From NCBI RefSeq assembly GCF_025244725.1, contig NZ_CP104203.1, positions 744,001 through 808,000 on the forward strand: 64,000 bases of DNA, given 5' to 3'. The notes under the pieces were generated by a model. That model was given only the letters and a program-made list of their open reading frames with translations. It made no database searches and was not told the origin of the DNA. The translations under genes were made by a program, and so were the position numbers. Below, one piece after another: positions 1 to 8,690 of this stretch; the stretch's first letter is position 1, and every line of letters begins with the position of its first letter. Source of the stretch: Chryseobacterium oranimense. GTDB lineage: Bacteria > Bacteroidota > Bacteroidia > Flavobacteriales > Weeksellaceae.

Positions 1-1448
1 CTGACTATACAGGAATCAACGAAATGACAGAACATGGAATGGGAGATCTTCAGCAGGTATCCGCTTTAGCCCTGAAAGCCGGAGTAGATATGGATATGGT
101 AGGGGAAGGATTTTTAACCACCCTTAAAAAATCCCTGGACGAAGGAAAAGTTACACAGGCTGAAATTGATATGGCGGCAAGAAGAATTCTGGAAGCAAAA
201 TATGACCTTGGATTATTCGATGATCCTTATCGGTACGGAGATGCAAAACTGGCTGCAAAAGAAGTGTATAATATGGAAAACCGTAACATCGCAAGAAGTG
301 CAGCAGCCCAGTCCATGGTTTTATTAAAAAACGAAAACCAGGTGTTACCATTGAAAAAATCCGGTACAGTAGCTGTGATCGGGCCATTGGTGAACAACTC
401 TCTGAATATGGCCGGAACCTGGAGTGTTGCCACAAAACACGCTGCCTCAGTTTCACTAATGCAGGGACTTCAGGCTAATTATGGAAAAGAAGTGAAATTC
501 CTTTCAGCAAAAGGAGCAAACATAGATTACGATGCTAAATTAGAAGATATTTATGCGGCTCATGGTAAAAAAACAGACCGCGATAACCGTTCTAAAGAAG
601 AATTACTGAAAGAAGCTGTTGATATAGCCAACAAAGCAGACGTTATTGTTCTGGCAATTGGAGAATCTGCAGAAATGAGCGGCGAGTCTTCTTCAAGAAC
701 AGAGATTACAATTCCACAGTCCCAGGTTGATTTATTAAATGAACTGAAAAAAACAGGAAAACCTATTGCAATGGTACTTTACACAGGACGTCCGCTGGCT
801 TTGACCAATGTAAAAGATATACCTGATGCTATCCTGAACGCATGGTTTGCAGGTTCAGAAGCTGGAAATGCTATTTCGGATGTTCTGTTCGGGAAAGTAA
901 ATCCTTCAGGAAAGCTTCCGATGACCTTCCCAAGAAGCTTGGGACAGGTTCCGATCTACTATAACGCAAAAAATACAGGTCGCCCGCTAAGTCAGGACAA
1001 AGTTGATAAGTGTGTATACGAAAGATTCCGTTCAAACTATATGGATGAATGTAATACTCCTTTGTATCCGTTCGGGTATGGTTTGAGCTATTCTAAATTC
1101 AGCTATTCCGATCTGTCCGTTTCAAATTCCAACCCAAAAGGAAATCAGACCATTCAGGCTTCAGTAACCGTTACCAATTCCGGAAACTACGACGGGGCTG
1201 AGGTGGTACAGCTGTACATCAGGGATATGGTAGGAAGCATTACCAGACCTGTAAAAGAGCTGAAAGGATTCCAGAAAGTATTCCTGAAAAAAGGAGAATC
1301 TAAAAAAGTAACCTTTGACATTACCCCGGAAAGTCTGAAATTCTACAATGGAGAGTTGAAATTTGACTGGGAACCAGGAGATTTTGATATCATGGTCGGA
1401 ACCAATTCTGATGAAGTGAAACACTCAAAGATCAATTGGACTAAATAA
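1..1448 (+). CDS. bglX: Beta-glucosidase, glycoside hydrolase family 3 (3' part)
   Basis: This is the C-terminal part of a periplasmic or exported GH3 beta-glucosidase that removes terminal glucose from beta-linked oligosaccharides. The reading frame is open to the left edge, so the start lies outside the window. The first complete codon (GAC, 3-5), followed by Tyr-Thr-Gly-Ile, matches the position of the GH3 nucleophile Asp (the SDHG region of BglX). The GH3 C-terminal domain follows (MVLLKNENQVLPL, then VAVIGP), and a fibronectin-III-like domain closes the protein (AEVVQLYIRD, RPVKELKGF). The order matches BglX; the substrate is inferred from the family. A strong terminator follows the stop. 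Confidence 0.9.
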   Translation, partial: DYTGINEMTEHGMGDLQQVSALALKAGVDMDMVGEGFLTTLKKSLDEGKVTQAEIDMAARRILEAKYDLGLFDDPYRYGDAKLAAKEVYNMENRNIARSAAAQSMVLLKNENQVLPLKKSGTVAVIGPLVNNSLNMAGTWSVATKHAASVSLMQGLQANYGKEVKFLSAKGANIDYDAKLEDIYAAHGKKTDRDNRSKEELLKEAVDIANKADVIVLAIGESAEMSGESSSRTEITIPQSQVDLLNELKKTGKPIAMVLYTGRPLALTNVKDIPDAILNAWFAGSEAGNAISDVLFGKVNPSGKLPMTFPRSLGQVPIYYNAKNTGRPLSQDKVDKCVYERFRSNYMDECNTPLYPFGYGLSYSKFSYSDLSVSNSNPKGNQTIQASVTVTNSGNYDGAEVVQLYIRDMVGSITRPVKELKGFQKVFLKKGESKKVTFDITPESLKFYNGELKFDWEPGDFDIMVGTNSDEVKHSKINWTK

Positions 1449-1456
1449 TAATAACC

Positions 1457-1482
1457 AAAGCCACTCAAAGAGTGGCTTTTTT
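1457..1482 (+). terminator. Rho-independent terminator after the GH3 gene
   Basis: A perfect 10-bp stem (AAAGCCACTC / GAGTGGCTTT) with an AAA loop runs into a T-tract. Confidence 0.85.
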
Positions 1483-1534
1483 CCGCATTTGGCATGATTT
1501 TTAATGGCACAGTGGTAGCTTTAATATAATAATT

Positions 1535-1921
1535 ATGAAAAAAACGATTTTACTTGGCACAGTATTCATGGGATCTTTCCTGTTTGCACAGACAGTGGGC
1601 GGAGATAGAGATGCACATGGATGTATAGGTTCGGCGGGGTATACTTACTCTCAAATTAAAAAAGATTGTGTAAGAGTTTTTGAGCAGAAGATTAAATTGA
1701 CAGAAGTGGCTCCTAAAGGCAGCTCTACTTCAATGGCTGCCGTTATTTTCAGTAAGGATATGAAAAAAGCTGAAGTTTTTATTCCGGATACAGACGGAGA
1801 AAGCCTGATCCTTACAAGAGTGGGAAAAGGTAAAATCTGGAAGAAAGATGACTATGTTTTGGTTCCTTTCAAGAAAGACGGATATCAGCTTAAAAAAGAC
1901 AATGTTGTGATTTATCAGTAA
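1535..1921 (+). CDS. Small secreted protein of unknown function, copy 1
   Basis: 128 aa with a clear signal peptide (MKKTILLG..., probable cleavage after FAQ). The mature protein starts with a motif VGGDRDAHGC, then SAGYTYSQIKKDC, giving two cysteines about 18 residues apart that could form a disulphide; the rest is Lys-rich and probably beta-stranded. It is about two-thirds identical by eye to the next gene downstream, so the pair arose by tandem duplication. I do not recognise a family of known function. The GCxxSAGYT motif resembles short Cys motifs in other secreted bacterial proteins, but that is not enough for a role. It has its own terminator, so it is probably monocistronic. Confidence 0.75.
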   Translation: MKKTILLGTVFMGSFLFAQTVGGDRDAHGCIGSAGYTYSQIKKDCVRVFEQKIKLTEVAPKGSSTSMAAVIFSKDMKKAEVFIPDTDGESLILTRVGKGKIWKKDDYVLVPFKKDGYQLKKDNVVIYQ

Positions 1922-1944
1922 ATCCGGATTTTATGAAATATAAT

Positions 1945-1977
1945 AGAGACTGCCTGTTAAGGCGGTCTCTTTGTTTT
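1945..1977 (+). terminator. Terminator after secreted protein copy 1
   Basis: Stem AGAGACTGCC / GGCGGTCTCT (one G-U pair) with a 6-nt loop is followed by TTGTTTT. Confidence 0.75.
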
Positions 1978-2099
1978 AATAGTATAGAAGAAAAACAAAG
2001 AATTAAAATAGTTCATTTATAAAGATTCGAATGAAGAGTTTTTGTATCTTAGATAAACTAATACCTTGTCTTAAAACTCAAACCATTAATATTTAAAAT

Positions 2100-2513
2100 A
2101 TGAGAAAAACTATTTTATTGGGCGCAATGTTCCTCAGCTCTTTAGCCTTTACCCAACAAAAATCTCCGGTTGTAGGAGGTGATAAAGATGTTCATGGGTG
2201 CAGAAGTTCGGCAGGCTATACGTATTCGCAAATCAAAAATGATTGTGTAAAGGTTTTCGAACAAAAAATCAGATTAAAGGAAGTAAACTCAGATAAAAGT
2301 TATACTTCAATGACGGCCGTTATTTTTAGCAAAGACATGAAAAGGGCAGAAATTTTCATCCCGGATGGAAATGCAAAAAGCATTATCCTTACCAGAGAAG
2401 GAAAAAGCAAAATGTGGAAAAGTGGAAGCTATATTAAGGAAACATATGTGTTGGTTCCCTATAAAAAAGCAGGGTACCAGATTAAAAAAGATGATGTTGT
2501 GATTTATCAGTAA
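2100..2513 (+). CDS. Small secreted protein of unknown function, copy 2
   Basis: 137 aa, paralogue of the gene at 1535. It has a signal peptide (MRKTILLGAMFL..., cleavage probably after TQQ), then VVGGDKDVHGC and SAGYTYSQIKNDC with both cysteines conserved. Compared with copy 1 it has a four-residue insertion before YVLVP and ends in the same DDVVIYQ tail. The conserved parts are the Cys motif, the TSM-AVIFSKDMK segment and the C-terminus. Function is unknown; export to the periplasm or cell surface follows from the signal peptide. Its 3' end is 146 nt from a GG-leader peptide gene on the same strand, and whether they act together cannot be told from sequence. Confidence 0.75.
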   Translation: MRKTILLGAMFLSSLAFTQQKSPVVGGDKDVHGCRSSAGYTYSQIKNDCVKVFEQKIRLKEVNSDKSYTSMTAVIFSKDMKRAEIFIPDGNAKSIILTREGKSKMWKSGSYIKETYVLVPYKKAGYQIKKDDVVIYQ

Positions 2514-2659
2514 AGCAGGATTTAATAAAATCATTGATGTGTTTTTTCATTAAATATTTGATTGTCAGTATATATTTTAATTAAAAAATGTTTATTGGAT
2601 AATCAAATCACAGCAGAACCTGCAAGCTTACAGTAGGAAAAACCAAAAAATTAAATAGT

Positions 2660-2800
2660 ATGAAAAATCTGAGAAAATTGACAAAACAAGAACTGAAAAC
2701 AGTTCAGGGAGGCATCCCTATGTGTCTGCCAGGATATTTCTGGTGTTCATTTGTTAAAAAATGTATTTCTGTAGGATCAGAATGCGGACTTGCTCTGTAA
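2660..2800 (+). CDS. Bacteriocin-like GG-leader peptide 1
   Basis: 46-aa peptide with an N-terminal leader MKNLRKLTKQELKTVQGG. The double glycine at residues 17-18 is the classical processing site of C39-peptidase ABC exporters. The predicted core is 28 residues with four cysteines (MC, WC, KC, EC). The MKNL(K/R)KL start and the xELKxVxGG pattern match short leader peptides found in many copies in Chryseobacterium genomes and annotated as bacteriocin-like. No exporter, peptidase or modifying enzyme is encoded in this window, so maturation would need a distant system. Activity as a toxin or signal is inference. A 14-bp hairpin follows and separates it from the convergent peptide gene. Confidence 0.75.
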   Translation: MKNLRKLTKQELKTVQGGIPMCLPGYFWCSFVKKCISVGSECGLAL

Positions 2801-2826
2801 TATACTGATCTTTTACTGTTTTAAAT

Positions 2827-2858
2827 AATAATAGCCGGTCATTTGACCGGCTATTATT
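2827..2858. terminator. Hairpin between two convergent GG-peptide genes
   Basis: A perfect 14-bp stem (AATAATAGCCGGTC / GACCGGCTATTATT) with an ATTT loop. Its A/T-rich ends give a short U-run in both directions, so it can end transcription of both convergent genes. Confidence 0.75.
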
Positions 2859-2890
2859 TGTAGAGAAATACCTGAATTGATCAGACATTT

Positions 2891-3040
2891 TTAATAACAT
2901 TTATTAGCATCGTAAATTCTGCATGGTCCGTTCTCAGAATATTGGCATGTTCCGGCAGGACAGCTTTGTCCCGGTTGTGGAACCCATCCCCCGGAAATCA
3001 TTTTTAAATTGGATTTTGATAACTTTTTTAGATTTTTCAT
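2891..3040 (-). CDS. Bacteriocin-like GG-leader peptide 2
   Basis: 49-aa peptide on the minus strand, convergent with peptide 1. The leader MKNLKKLSKSNLKMISGG has the double glycine at 17-18, and the 31-residue core again has four cysteines (SC, TC, PC, KC) in a Pro/Gly-rich context (VPQPGQSCPAGTC). It shares the leader with peptide 1 but not the core sequence, the usual pattern for a family of diversifying precursor peptides. The ATG at 3038-3040 is the only start that gives the canonical leader. Function is unknown. Confidence 0.72.
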   Translation of the reverse strand: MKNLKKLSKSNLKMISGGWVPQPGQSCPAGTCQYSENGPCRIYDANKCY

Positions 3041-3246
3041 AATAAGTTTTGTTTAGATTATTTGACTTTTTACTAAATTAGAAAATAAATCAATATAATA
3101 TCACTTACTGTTGAAAAATAATTCTGAGCGATAAAAATTATTCATCCAAAGATAGATTCTGATCTTTGAAAAATATAAAATATATTATCCATCCGAACTA
3201 AAATTTAAAAGGATATTCACAATTTTCATCTCTCACCGAAAATCCT

Positions 3247-3254
3247 TATTTTTG
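3247..3254 (+). promoter_or_regulatory. Promoter -7 box of purB
   Basis: TATTTTTG fits the Flavobacteriia -7 consensus TAnnTTTG and lies 24 nt upstream of the purB ATG. No convincing -33 TTG was seen. Confidence 0.55.
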
Positions 3255-3278
3255 TACATCTAAAAAGTAAAAGAAAGA

Positions 3279-4706
3279 ATGAATTCCTACAAAAATCCAT
3301 TGGAAGAGCGCTACTCCAGTGAAGAAATGTTATTTAACTTCTCGCACAATAACAAATTCCAGAATTGGAGAAAGCTTTGGATAGCTCTTGCTGAAATCGA
3401 AAAAGACCTTGGACTTGAAATCACAGACGAGCAGATCGCTGAGTTAAAAGCCAACGCTGAAAATATCGATTATGAGAAAGCAGCAGAATACGAAAAGAAA
3501 TTCCGTCATGATGTAATGGCTCACGTTCATACCTATGGTGATGTGGCACCTTCAGCAAAAGGAATCATCCATTTAGGAGCTACTTCGGCTTTTGTAGGAG
3601 ATAATACAGACCTTATTCAAATCCGTGACGGACTTTTAATCTTAAAGAAAAAGTTAGTTAACGTGATGAAGAATCTGTCTGATTTTGCTATTCAATATAA
3701 AGACCTTCCGACTTTAGGGTTCACACACTTCCAGCCTGCACAGCTGACGACGGTAGGTAAAAGAGCTACTCTTTGGTTACAGAGTTTGGTTCTTGATATC
3801 GAAGAACTTGATTTCTTCTTAGAAACCCTTCGTTTCAGAGGAGTAAAAGGAACTACCGGAACAGCAGCAAGTTTTCTGGAGCTTTTCAACGGTGATTATT
3901 CCAAAGTAAAACATTTAGATAAAGAGCTTTCAAAAAGATTCGGTTTCGAAAAAGTTTTCGGAGTTTCTGGTCAGACTTACGACAGAAAAATTGATGCTAA
4001 AGTAGTAGCGTTATTAGGAAATATTGCTCAGTCAGCCCATAAATTCACCAACGATTTACGTCTACTTCAAAACCTTAAGGAAATTGAAGAGCCATTCGAG
4101 AAAAACCAGATCGGGTCATCTGCTATGGCTTACAAGCGTAATCCAATGAGAAGTGAAAGAATCGGAGCATTGGCAAAATATGTAATGTCATTGACGACAA
4201 GTTCTGCAATGGTAGCTTCTACACAATGGTTTGAAAGAACATTGGATGACTCTGCCAACAAGAGATTGACGATTCCTCAGGCATTCCTTGCTGTTGATGC
4301 TATCCTTTTGATCTGGAACAATATCATGAACGGAATCGTTGTATACCCGAACAGAATCAACAAACATATTATGGAAGAACTTCCTTTCATGGCGACAGAA
4401 TACATCATCATGGAAGAAGTGAAAGCAGGTGGTGACCGCCAGGAAATTCATGAAGTGATCAGAGTTCATTCTATGGAAGCTTCCAAGAAAGTGAAAGAAG
4501 AAGGAAAAGAAAATGACCTTATTGAAAGAATCTTAAATGACGATTCTCTAAAATTAGATAAATCAAAATTAAAAGAAGTTTTAGATCCTAAAAACTTTAT
4601 CGGTTTTGCGCCGATCCAGACAGAGGAGTTCATAGCGAATGAAGTCCAGCCGATTCTGGATCAGAATAAAGACCTGATAGGATTGGAGGCTGATCTTAAA
4701 GTATAA
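3279..4706 (+). CDS. purB: Adenylosuccinate lyase
   Basis: 475 aa, normal length for the family. It cleaves SAICAR to AICAR and adenylosuccinate to AMP in purine biosynthesis, each time releasing fumarate. The fumarase/aspartase superfamily signature GSSAMAYKRNP is present (about residues 278-288), as are the substrate-binding segments HLGATSAFVGDNTD and TLGFTHFQPAQ. The start is supported by MNSYKNPLEERYSS, typical of Bacteroidota PurB, and by a TAnnTTTG box just upstream. purL follows in the same direction about 290 nt on, after a terminator, so the two purine genes are neighbours but probably separate transcripts. Confidence 0.96.
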   Translation: MNSYKNPLEERYSSEEMLFNFSHNNKFQNWRKLWIALAEIEKDLGLEITDEQIAELKANAENIDYEKAAEYEKKFRHDVMAHVHTYGDVAPSAKGIIHLGATSAFVGDNTDLIQIRDGLLILKKKLVNVMKNLSDFAIQYKDLPTLGFTHFQPAQLTTVGKRATLWLQSLVLDIEELDFFLETLRFRGVKGTTGTAASFLELFNGDYSKVKHLDKELSKRFGFEKVFGVSGQTYDRKIDAKVVALLGNIAQSAHKFTNDLRLLQNLKEIEEPFEKNQIGSSAMAYKRNPMRSERIGALAKYVMSLTTSSAMVASTQWFERTLDDSANKRLTIPQAFLAVDAILLIWNNIMNGIVVYPNRINKHIMEELPFMATEYIIMEEVKAGGDRQEIHEVIRVHSMEASKKVKEEGKENDLIERILNDDSLKLDKSKLKEVLDPKNFIGFAPIQTEEFIANEVQPILDQNKDLIGLEADLKV

Positions 4707-4709
4707 AGC

Positions 4710-4743
4710 ATATGCAGTCCTTTTGGGCTGCATATTTTATTTT
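4710..4743 (+). terminator. Terminator of purB
   Basis: Stem ATATGCAGTCC / GGGCTGCATAT (11 bp, one G-U) with a TTTT loop is followed by TTTATTTT, starting 4 nt after the purB stop. Confidence 0.85.
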
Positions 4744-4768
4744 AAACATTTTCAAAGAAGATAACTAT

Positions 4769-4921
4769 ATGACCATACAACGGCTTTCATTTTTTCTGCT
4801 TATCCTTCTCTCTGGGGTCTATTCCTTTAAATTTGTACTGAATGGAGGCTGGATGATAACTCCTAAAAAAGTTTCCAATACAGACGGAACAGATGATAAT
4901 AATCTTACGCTGAAGCTGTAA
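4769..4921 (+). CDS. Possible small membrane or exported protein
   Basis: A 50-residue frame beginning MTIQRLSFFLLILLSG has a hydrophobic N-terminal segment (about residues 6-20) and a polar Asn/Asp-rich tail. A longer reading of the frame would begin inside the purB terminator, so the internal ATG at 4769 is preferred. No family is recognised and no clear ribosome binding site is seen. It may be a real short membrane peptide between purB and purL or a chance frame. Confidence 0.35.
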   Translation: MTIQRLSFFLLILLSGVYSFKFVLNGGWMITPKKVSNTDGTDDNNLTLKL

Positions 4922-4994
4922 AAATTAAAAGAATCAGTATCGGTTCTGAAAATTAAAAAGAAAAATAAATCTAATATTAAAAATCTGACATCTA

Positions 4995-7900
4995 ATGTCT
5001 AATAACAAAAGAATTTTCGTAGAAAAAAGAGGAATTTTCGATGTTGAAAGTCCAAAAATTTTTGATGAAGTAAAAGCAGTGATCCCATTAATCCAAAACG
5101 TAAAAGTATATAACGTTTACGATATTTTCGGGTTAAATAATGGAGAATTCGAAAAAGTGGTTAACAGCACTTTCGTGGACCCTGTTACTGATATTTTACA
5201 CACAGAAAATCCGGCGGAAGGAATCTTTTTCGCCATGGAATTTTTACCGGGACAATACGATCAGCGTGCAGATTCTGCCCAGCAGTGTATCGCATTACTG
5301 ACTGAAAATGAAAAGTCAAAAGTAAGAAGTGGTAAATTGATCGAATTTGAAGGCGTTTCAGAATCTGATTTGGCAAAAATTAAAGACCTTTTGATCAATA
5401 AAGTAGAATCTCAGGAAAAAGACCTTTCCATTTTAGACATTCCGGCAGACGAAATACCGTCAAAAGTTTTAGTTCATGATCATTTCATCAATTTTGATGA
5501 TGCTGATCTTGAAAGCTTTTATAACAGTCATGGATTTGCCCTGGGACTGGATGATCTTAAATTCATTCAGGAATATTTTAAATCTGAACAGAGAAATCCT
5601 ACCGAAACCGAACTGAAAGTTTTAGATACCTACTGGAGTGATCACTGCCGTCACACCACCTTTGAAACACAGTTGTCAGATATTCAGTTTGAAGGAGATT
5701 TTAAACATACATTGGAAACTATTTTCAATGACTATATCGAAAAAAGAAAATTCTTAGGTCGCGAACTGAAACCTATTTCCTTAATGGATCTGGCAACAGT
5801 ATGCGGAAGATATTTCCATAAAACAGGTAATCTGGAAAACCTTGTTGTTTCAGACGAAATCAACGCCTGTACTATTCAGATCGAAGCTGAATACGACGGG
5901 AAAAAAGAACCGTGGTATTTATTATTCAAAAATGAAACCCACAACCACCCGACGGAAATAGAACCTTTCGGAGGCGCTTCCACATGTTTGGGAGGGGCTA
6001 TCAGAGATCCTTTATCCGGAAGATCTTTCGTTTTTCAGGCGATGAGATTAACGGGTGCTGCTGATGTGTTGGAATCTGTTGACAAAACTCTGCCGGGGAA
6101 ATTACCTCAGAAAACCATTACAAAACAGGCGGCAAACGGATATTCTTCTTATGGGAACCAAATCGGTTTGGCAACTACAATGGTTTCTGAAATCTACGAT
6201 GAAGGTTACAAAGCCAAAAGAATGGAAGTAGGTTTTGTTACCGGAGCTGTACCTGTTGATTGGGTAAGACGTGAAAAGCCTGAAAATGGCGATTCTATCA
6301 TCATTTTAGGTGGTGCAACAGGCCGTGACGGGGTAGGAGGAGCAAGCGGAAGTTCAAAAGAGCAGGACGAAACCTCAATCCACACCATGAGCTCTGAAGT
6401 TCAGAAAGGAAATGCCGTAGAAGAACGTAAAATCCAGAGATTGTTCAGGAATCCTGAAGTAACGAGACTGATAAAAAAATCTAATGACTTCGGTGCAGGA
6501 GGTGTTTCTGTCGCAATCGGTGAAATTGCAGATTCCTTAGAAGTAAACCTTGATGTTTTACCATTAAAATACGAAGGATTAAACGGAACAGAGCTTGCCA
6601 TTTCAGAATCTCAGGAAAGAATGGCCGTGGTGGTTGATCCAAAAGACAAAGAAAAATTCATCAAATTCTGTGAAGATGAAAACATTGTAGCTGTAGAAGT
6701 GGCAAAAGTGACAGATTCAGGCAGAATGCAGATGTTCTGGAAAGGCGATAAAATTGTTGATCTTTCAAGAGCGTTTCTAGATACGAACGGTTGTTCAAAA
6801 AGTCAGGAGGTTAAAATTACTCACCTTAATGAAGTAAAAGAAGAAACTCCTGCATTCAACGAAGAGAACTTCCTGAAAATTTTAGGAGATAAAAACGTAG
6901 CTTCTCAAAAAGGATTGCTTGAAATGTTCGATTCATCGATCGGTGCAACTACGGTTGCAATGCCTTTAGGTGGGAAATATCAGCAGACTTTGATGGAAGG
7001 AAGTGTTCAGACATTGCCAATCATCGGGGCAAAGGATATTGAAACTGTTTCTTTAGCGAGTTGGGGATTTGATGCAGAGATTTCTAAGCAGAACTCTTTG
7101 TTGGGAGCTTCTTACGCCGTTGTGGAAAGTGTGGCAAAAATCGTTGCAATGGGTGGCGATTACAAAAATATCAGATTCAGTTTCCAGGAATATTTTGAGA
7201 AATTAGGTCAGAATCCTGAGAAATGGGGAAAACCTTTGGCTTCTTTATTGGGAGCTTATGATGCTCAGATTAACTTTGGATTAGCTGCAATCGGTGGTAA
7301 GGATTCAATGAGTGGAACGTATCAGGATCTGAATGTTCCGCCAACGTTGATTTCTTTCGCTTGTGCTAACGGAGAAAAGAAAAACATTATCTCTCCTGAA
7401 TTTAAAAATGCAGGAAACAAAGTATATTTCTTCAATCATATCGCTCAGGAAAACGGACTTCCGAATTATGATGCTTTGAAAGGAATTTATGAATTCATTT
7501 TCGAAAACATCAAAGCCGGAAAAATCGTTTCCGTTAAAACCATCAAAGAAGGCGGAGCAGCTGTAGCTTTGGCAAAAATGAGCTTCGGAAACAGATTAGG
7601 TGCTGAAATTACGGTTGCAGAAGATGCTTTATTAGCTAAAAATATCGGAAGCTTAATCATCGAATCTAAAGAAGAATTAAGTTCTGCAAATCTTCAGTTA
7701 ATCGGAAAAGTGGTTACGGATGAAGTTTTAACGATCAACCAACAACCAATCGCGATCAATAAACTTTTAGCAGCCAATACCAATACGTTTGAGAATCTTT
7801 TCCCAACGATAGAAAAAGAAAAAATGACGGTTGAAATCGATGAGAATTTAAACTCAATCAACCCGAGAAATATCATTATTAAAAAACACGGAATCGCCCA

Positions 7901-8690
7901 GCCGAAAGTATTTGCTCCGGTATTCCCTGGAACCAACTGCGAATATGATACTTTAAATGCATTTGCAAAAGAAGGGGCAATTGTAAGCAGCCTTCCGTTA
8001 AAAAACATTAGTCACCAGCTGCTTGATGAAAGTATTGATGCATGGGTGGAAGAGATCAGAACTTCCCAGATTCTTGCCTTCTCAGGAGGTTTCTCGGCAG
8101 GTGACGAACCGGATGGTTCTGCGAAATTCATCGTCAACGTTCTGAAAAATGAAAAGATGAGAAACGCTGTTCACGAATTGCTGGACAGAGATGGAATGAT
8201 CATAGGGATCTGTAACGGTTTCCAGGCTTTGGTTAAATCCGGTCTGCTACCTTATGGAAGAATCAAAGATCTGGATGAAAATTCTCCGACGCTTGCTCAC
8301 AATGCGATCAGAAGACATATTTCCCAGATGGTGAATGTAAAAGTTGTTAATGATGAATCACCTTGGTTAAAAGGAATGAAAGACCAGGTATTTACTATTC
8401 CGATTTCTCACGGTGAAGGCCGTTTCATGGCTTCAGAAGCGGAAATCCAAAAATTATATGAAAACGGACAGATTGCAACGCAGTATTTGGATTTAGAAGG
8501 AAATATTGCTCACGGAATGCCGTTCAACCCTAATAATTCATTGTTCGGAATTGAAGGTGTTACCAGTCCGGACGGGAAAATTTTTGGTAGAATGGGACAC
8601 CCGGAACGTTTTGCACAAGGGTTAATGAAAAACATACCGACCGCGAATTACCACAATATATTTAAAAATGGAGTGGAATACTTCAAATAA
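4995..8690 (+). CDS. purL: Phosphoribosylformylglycinamidine synthase, large fused form
   Basis: 1231 aa, the single-chain PurL type in which the synthetase and glutamine amidotransferase are fused. It converts FGAR, glutamine and ATP to FGAM, step four of purine synthesis. Visible parts in order are the N-terminal PurS-like region, the SDHCRHTTFETQL substrate segment (near residue 216), two AIRS-type ATP-binding halves (NETHNHPTEIEPFGGA; later AIGGKDSMSGT), and a C-terminal class I amidotransferase with nucleophile Cys in GICNGFQ (about residue 1073), HGEGRF and GHPER completing the triad region. The last 23 nt overlap the start of a barstar-like gene, which suggests translational coupling. 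Confidence 0.96.
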   Translation: MSNNKRIFVEKRGIFDVESPKIFDEVKAVIPLIQNVKVYNVYDIFGLNNGEFEKVVNSTFVDPVTDILHTENPAEGIFFAMEFLPGQYDQRADSAQQCIALLTENEKSKVRSGKLIEFEGVSESDLAKIKDLLINKVESQEKDLSILDIPADEIPSKVLVHDHFINFDDADLESFYNSHGFALGLDDLKFIQEYFKSEQRNPTETELKVLDTYWSDHCRHTTFETQLSDIQFEGDFKHTLETIFNDYIEKRKFLGRELKPISLMDLATVCGRYFHKTGNLENLVVSDEINACTIQIEAEYDGKKEPWYLLFKNETHNHPTEIEPFGGASTCLGGAIRDPLSGRSFVFQAMRLTGAADVLESVDKTLPGKLPQKTITKQAANGYSSYGNQIGLATTMVSEIYDEGYKAKRMEVGFVTGAVPVDWVRREKPENGDSIIILGGATGRDGVGGASGSSKEQDETSIHTMSSEVQKGNAVEERKIQRLFRNPEVTRLIKKSNDFGAGGVSVAIGEIADSLEVNLDVLPLKYEGLNGTELAISESQERMAVVVDPKDKEKFIKFCEDENIVAVEVAKVTDSGRMQMFWKGDKIVDLSRAFLDTNGCSKSQEVKITHLNEVKEETPAFNEENFLKILGDKNVASQKGLLEMFDSSIGATTVAMPLGGKYQQTLMEGSVQTLPIIGAKDIETVSLASWGFDAEISKQNSLLGASYAVVESVAKIVAMGGDYKNIRFSFQEYFEKLGQNPEKWGKPLASLLGAYDAQINFGLAAIGGKDSMSGTYQDLNVPPTLISFACANGEKKNIISPEFKNAGNKVYFFNHIAQENGLPNYDALKGIYEFIFENIKAGKIVSVKTIKEGGAAVALAKMSFGNRLGAEITVAEDALLAKNIGSLIIESKEELSSANLQLIGKVVTDEVLTINQQPIAINKLLAANTNTFENLFPTIEKEKMTVEIDENLNSINPRNIIIKKHGIAQPKVFAPVFPGTNCEYDTLNAFAKEGAIVSSLPLKNISHQLLDESIDAWVEEIRTSQILAFSGGFSAGDEPDGSAKFIVNVLKNEKMRNAVHELLDRDGMIIGICNGFQALVKSGLLPYGRIKDLDENSPTLAHNAIRRHISQMVNVKVVNDESPWLKGMKDQVFTIPISHGEGRFMASEAEIQKLYENGQIATQYLDLEGNIAHGMPFNPNNSLFGIEGVTSPDGKIFGRMGHPERFAQGLMKNIPTANYHNIFKNGVEYFK

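Noticed and set aside
4987..4999. GACAT / ATGTC mini-hairpin over the purL start codon
   Set aside because: Only 5 bp, and the same TCTAATGTCTAA-like text recurs in spacers, including the right edge, so it is likely a remnant repeat rather than a regulator.
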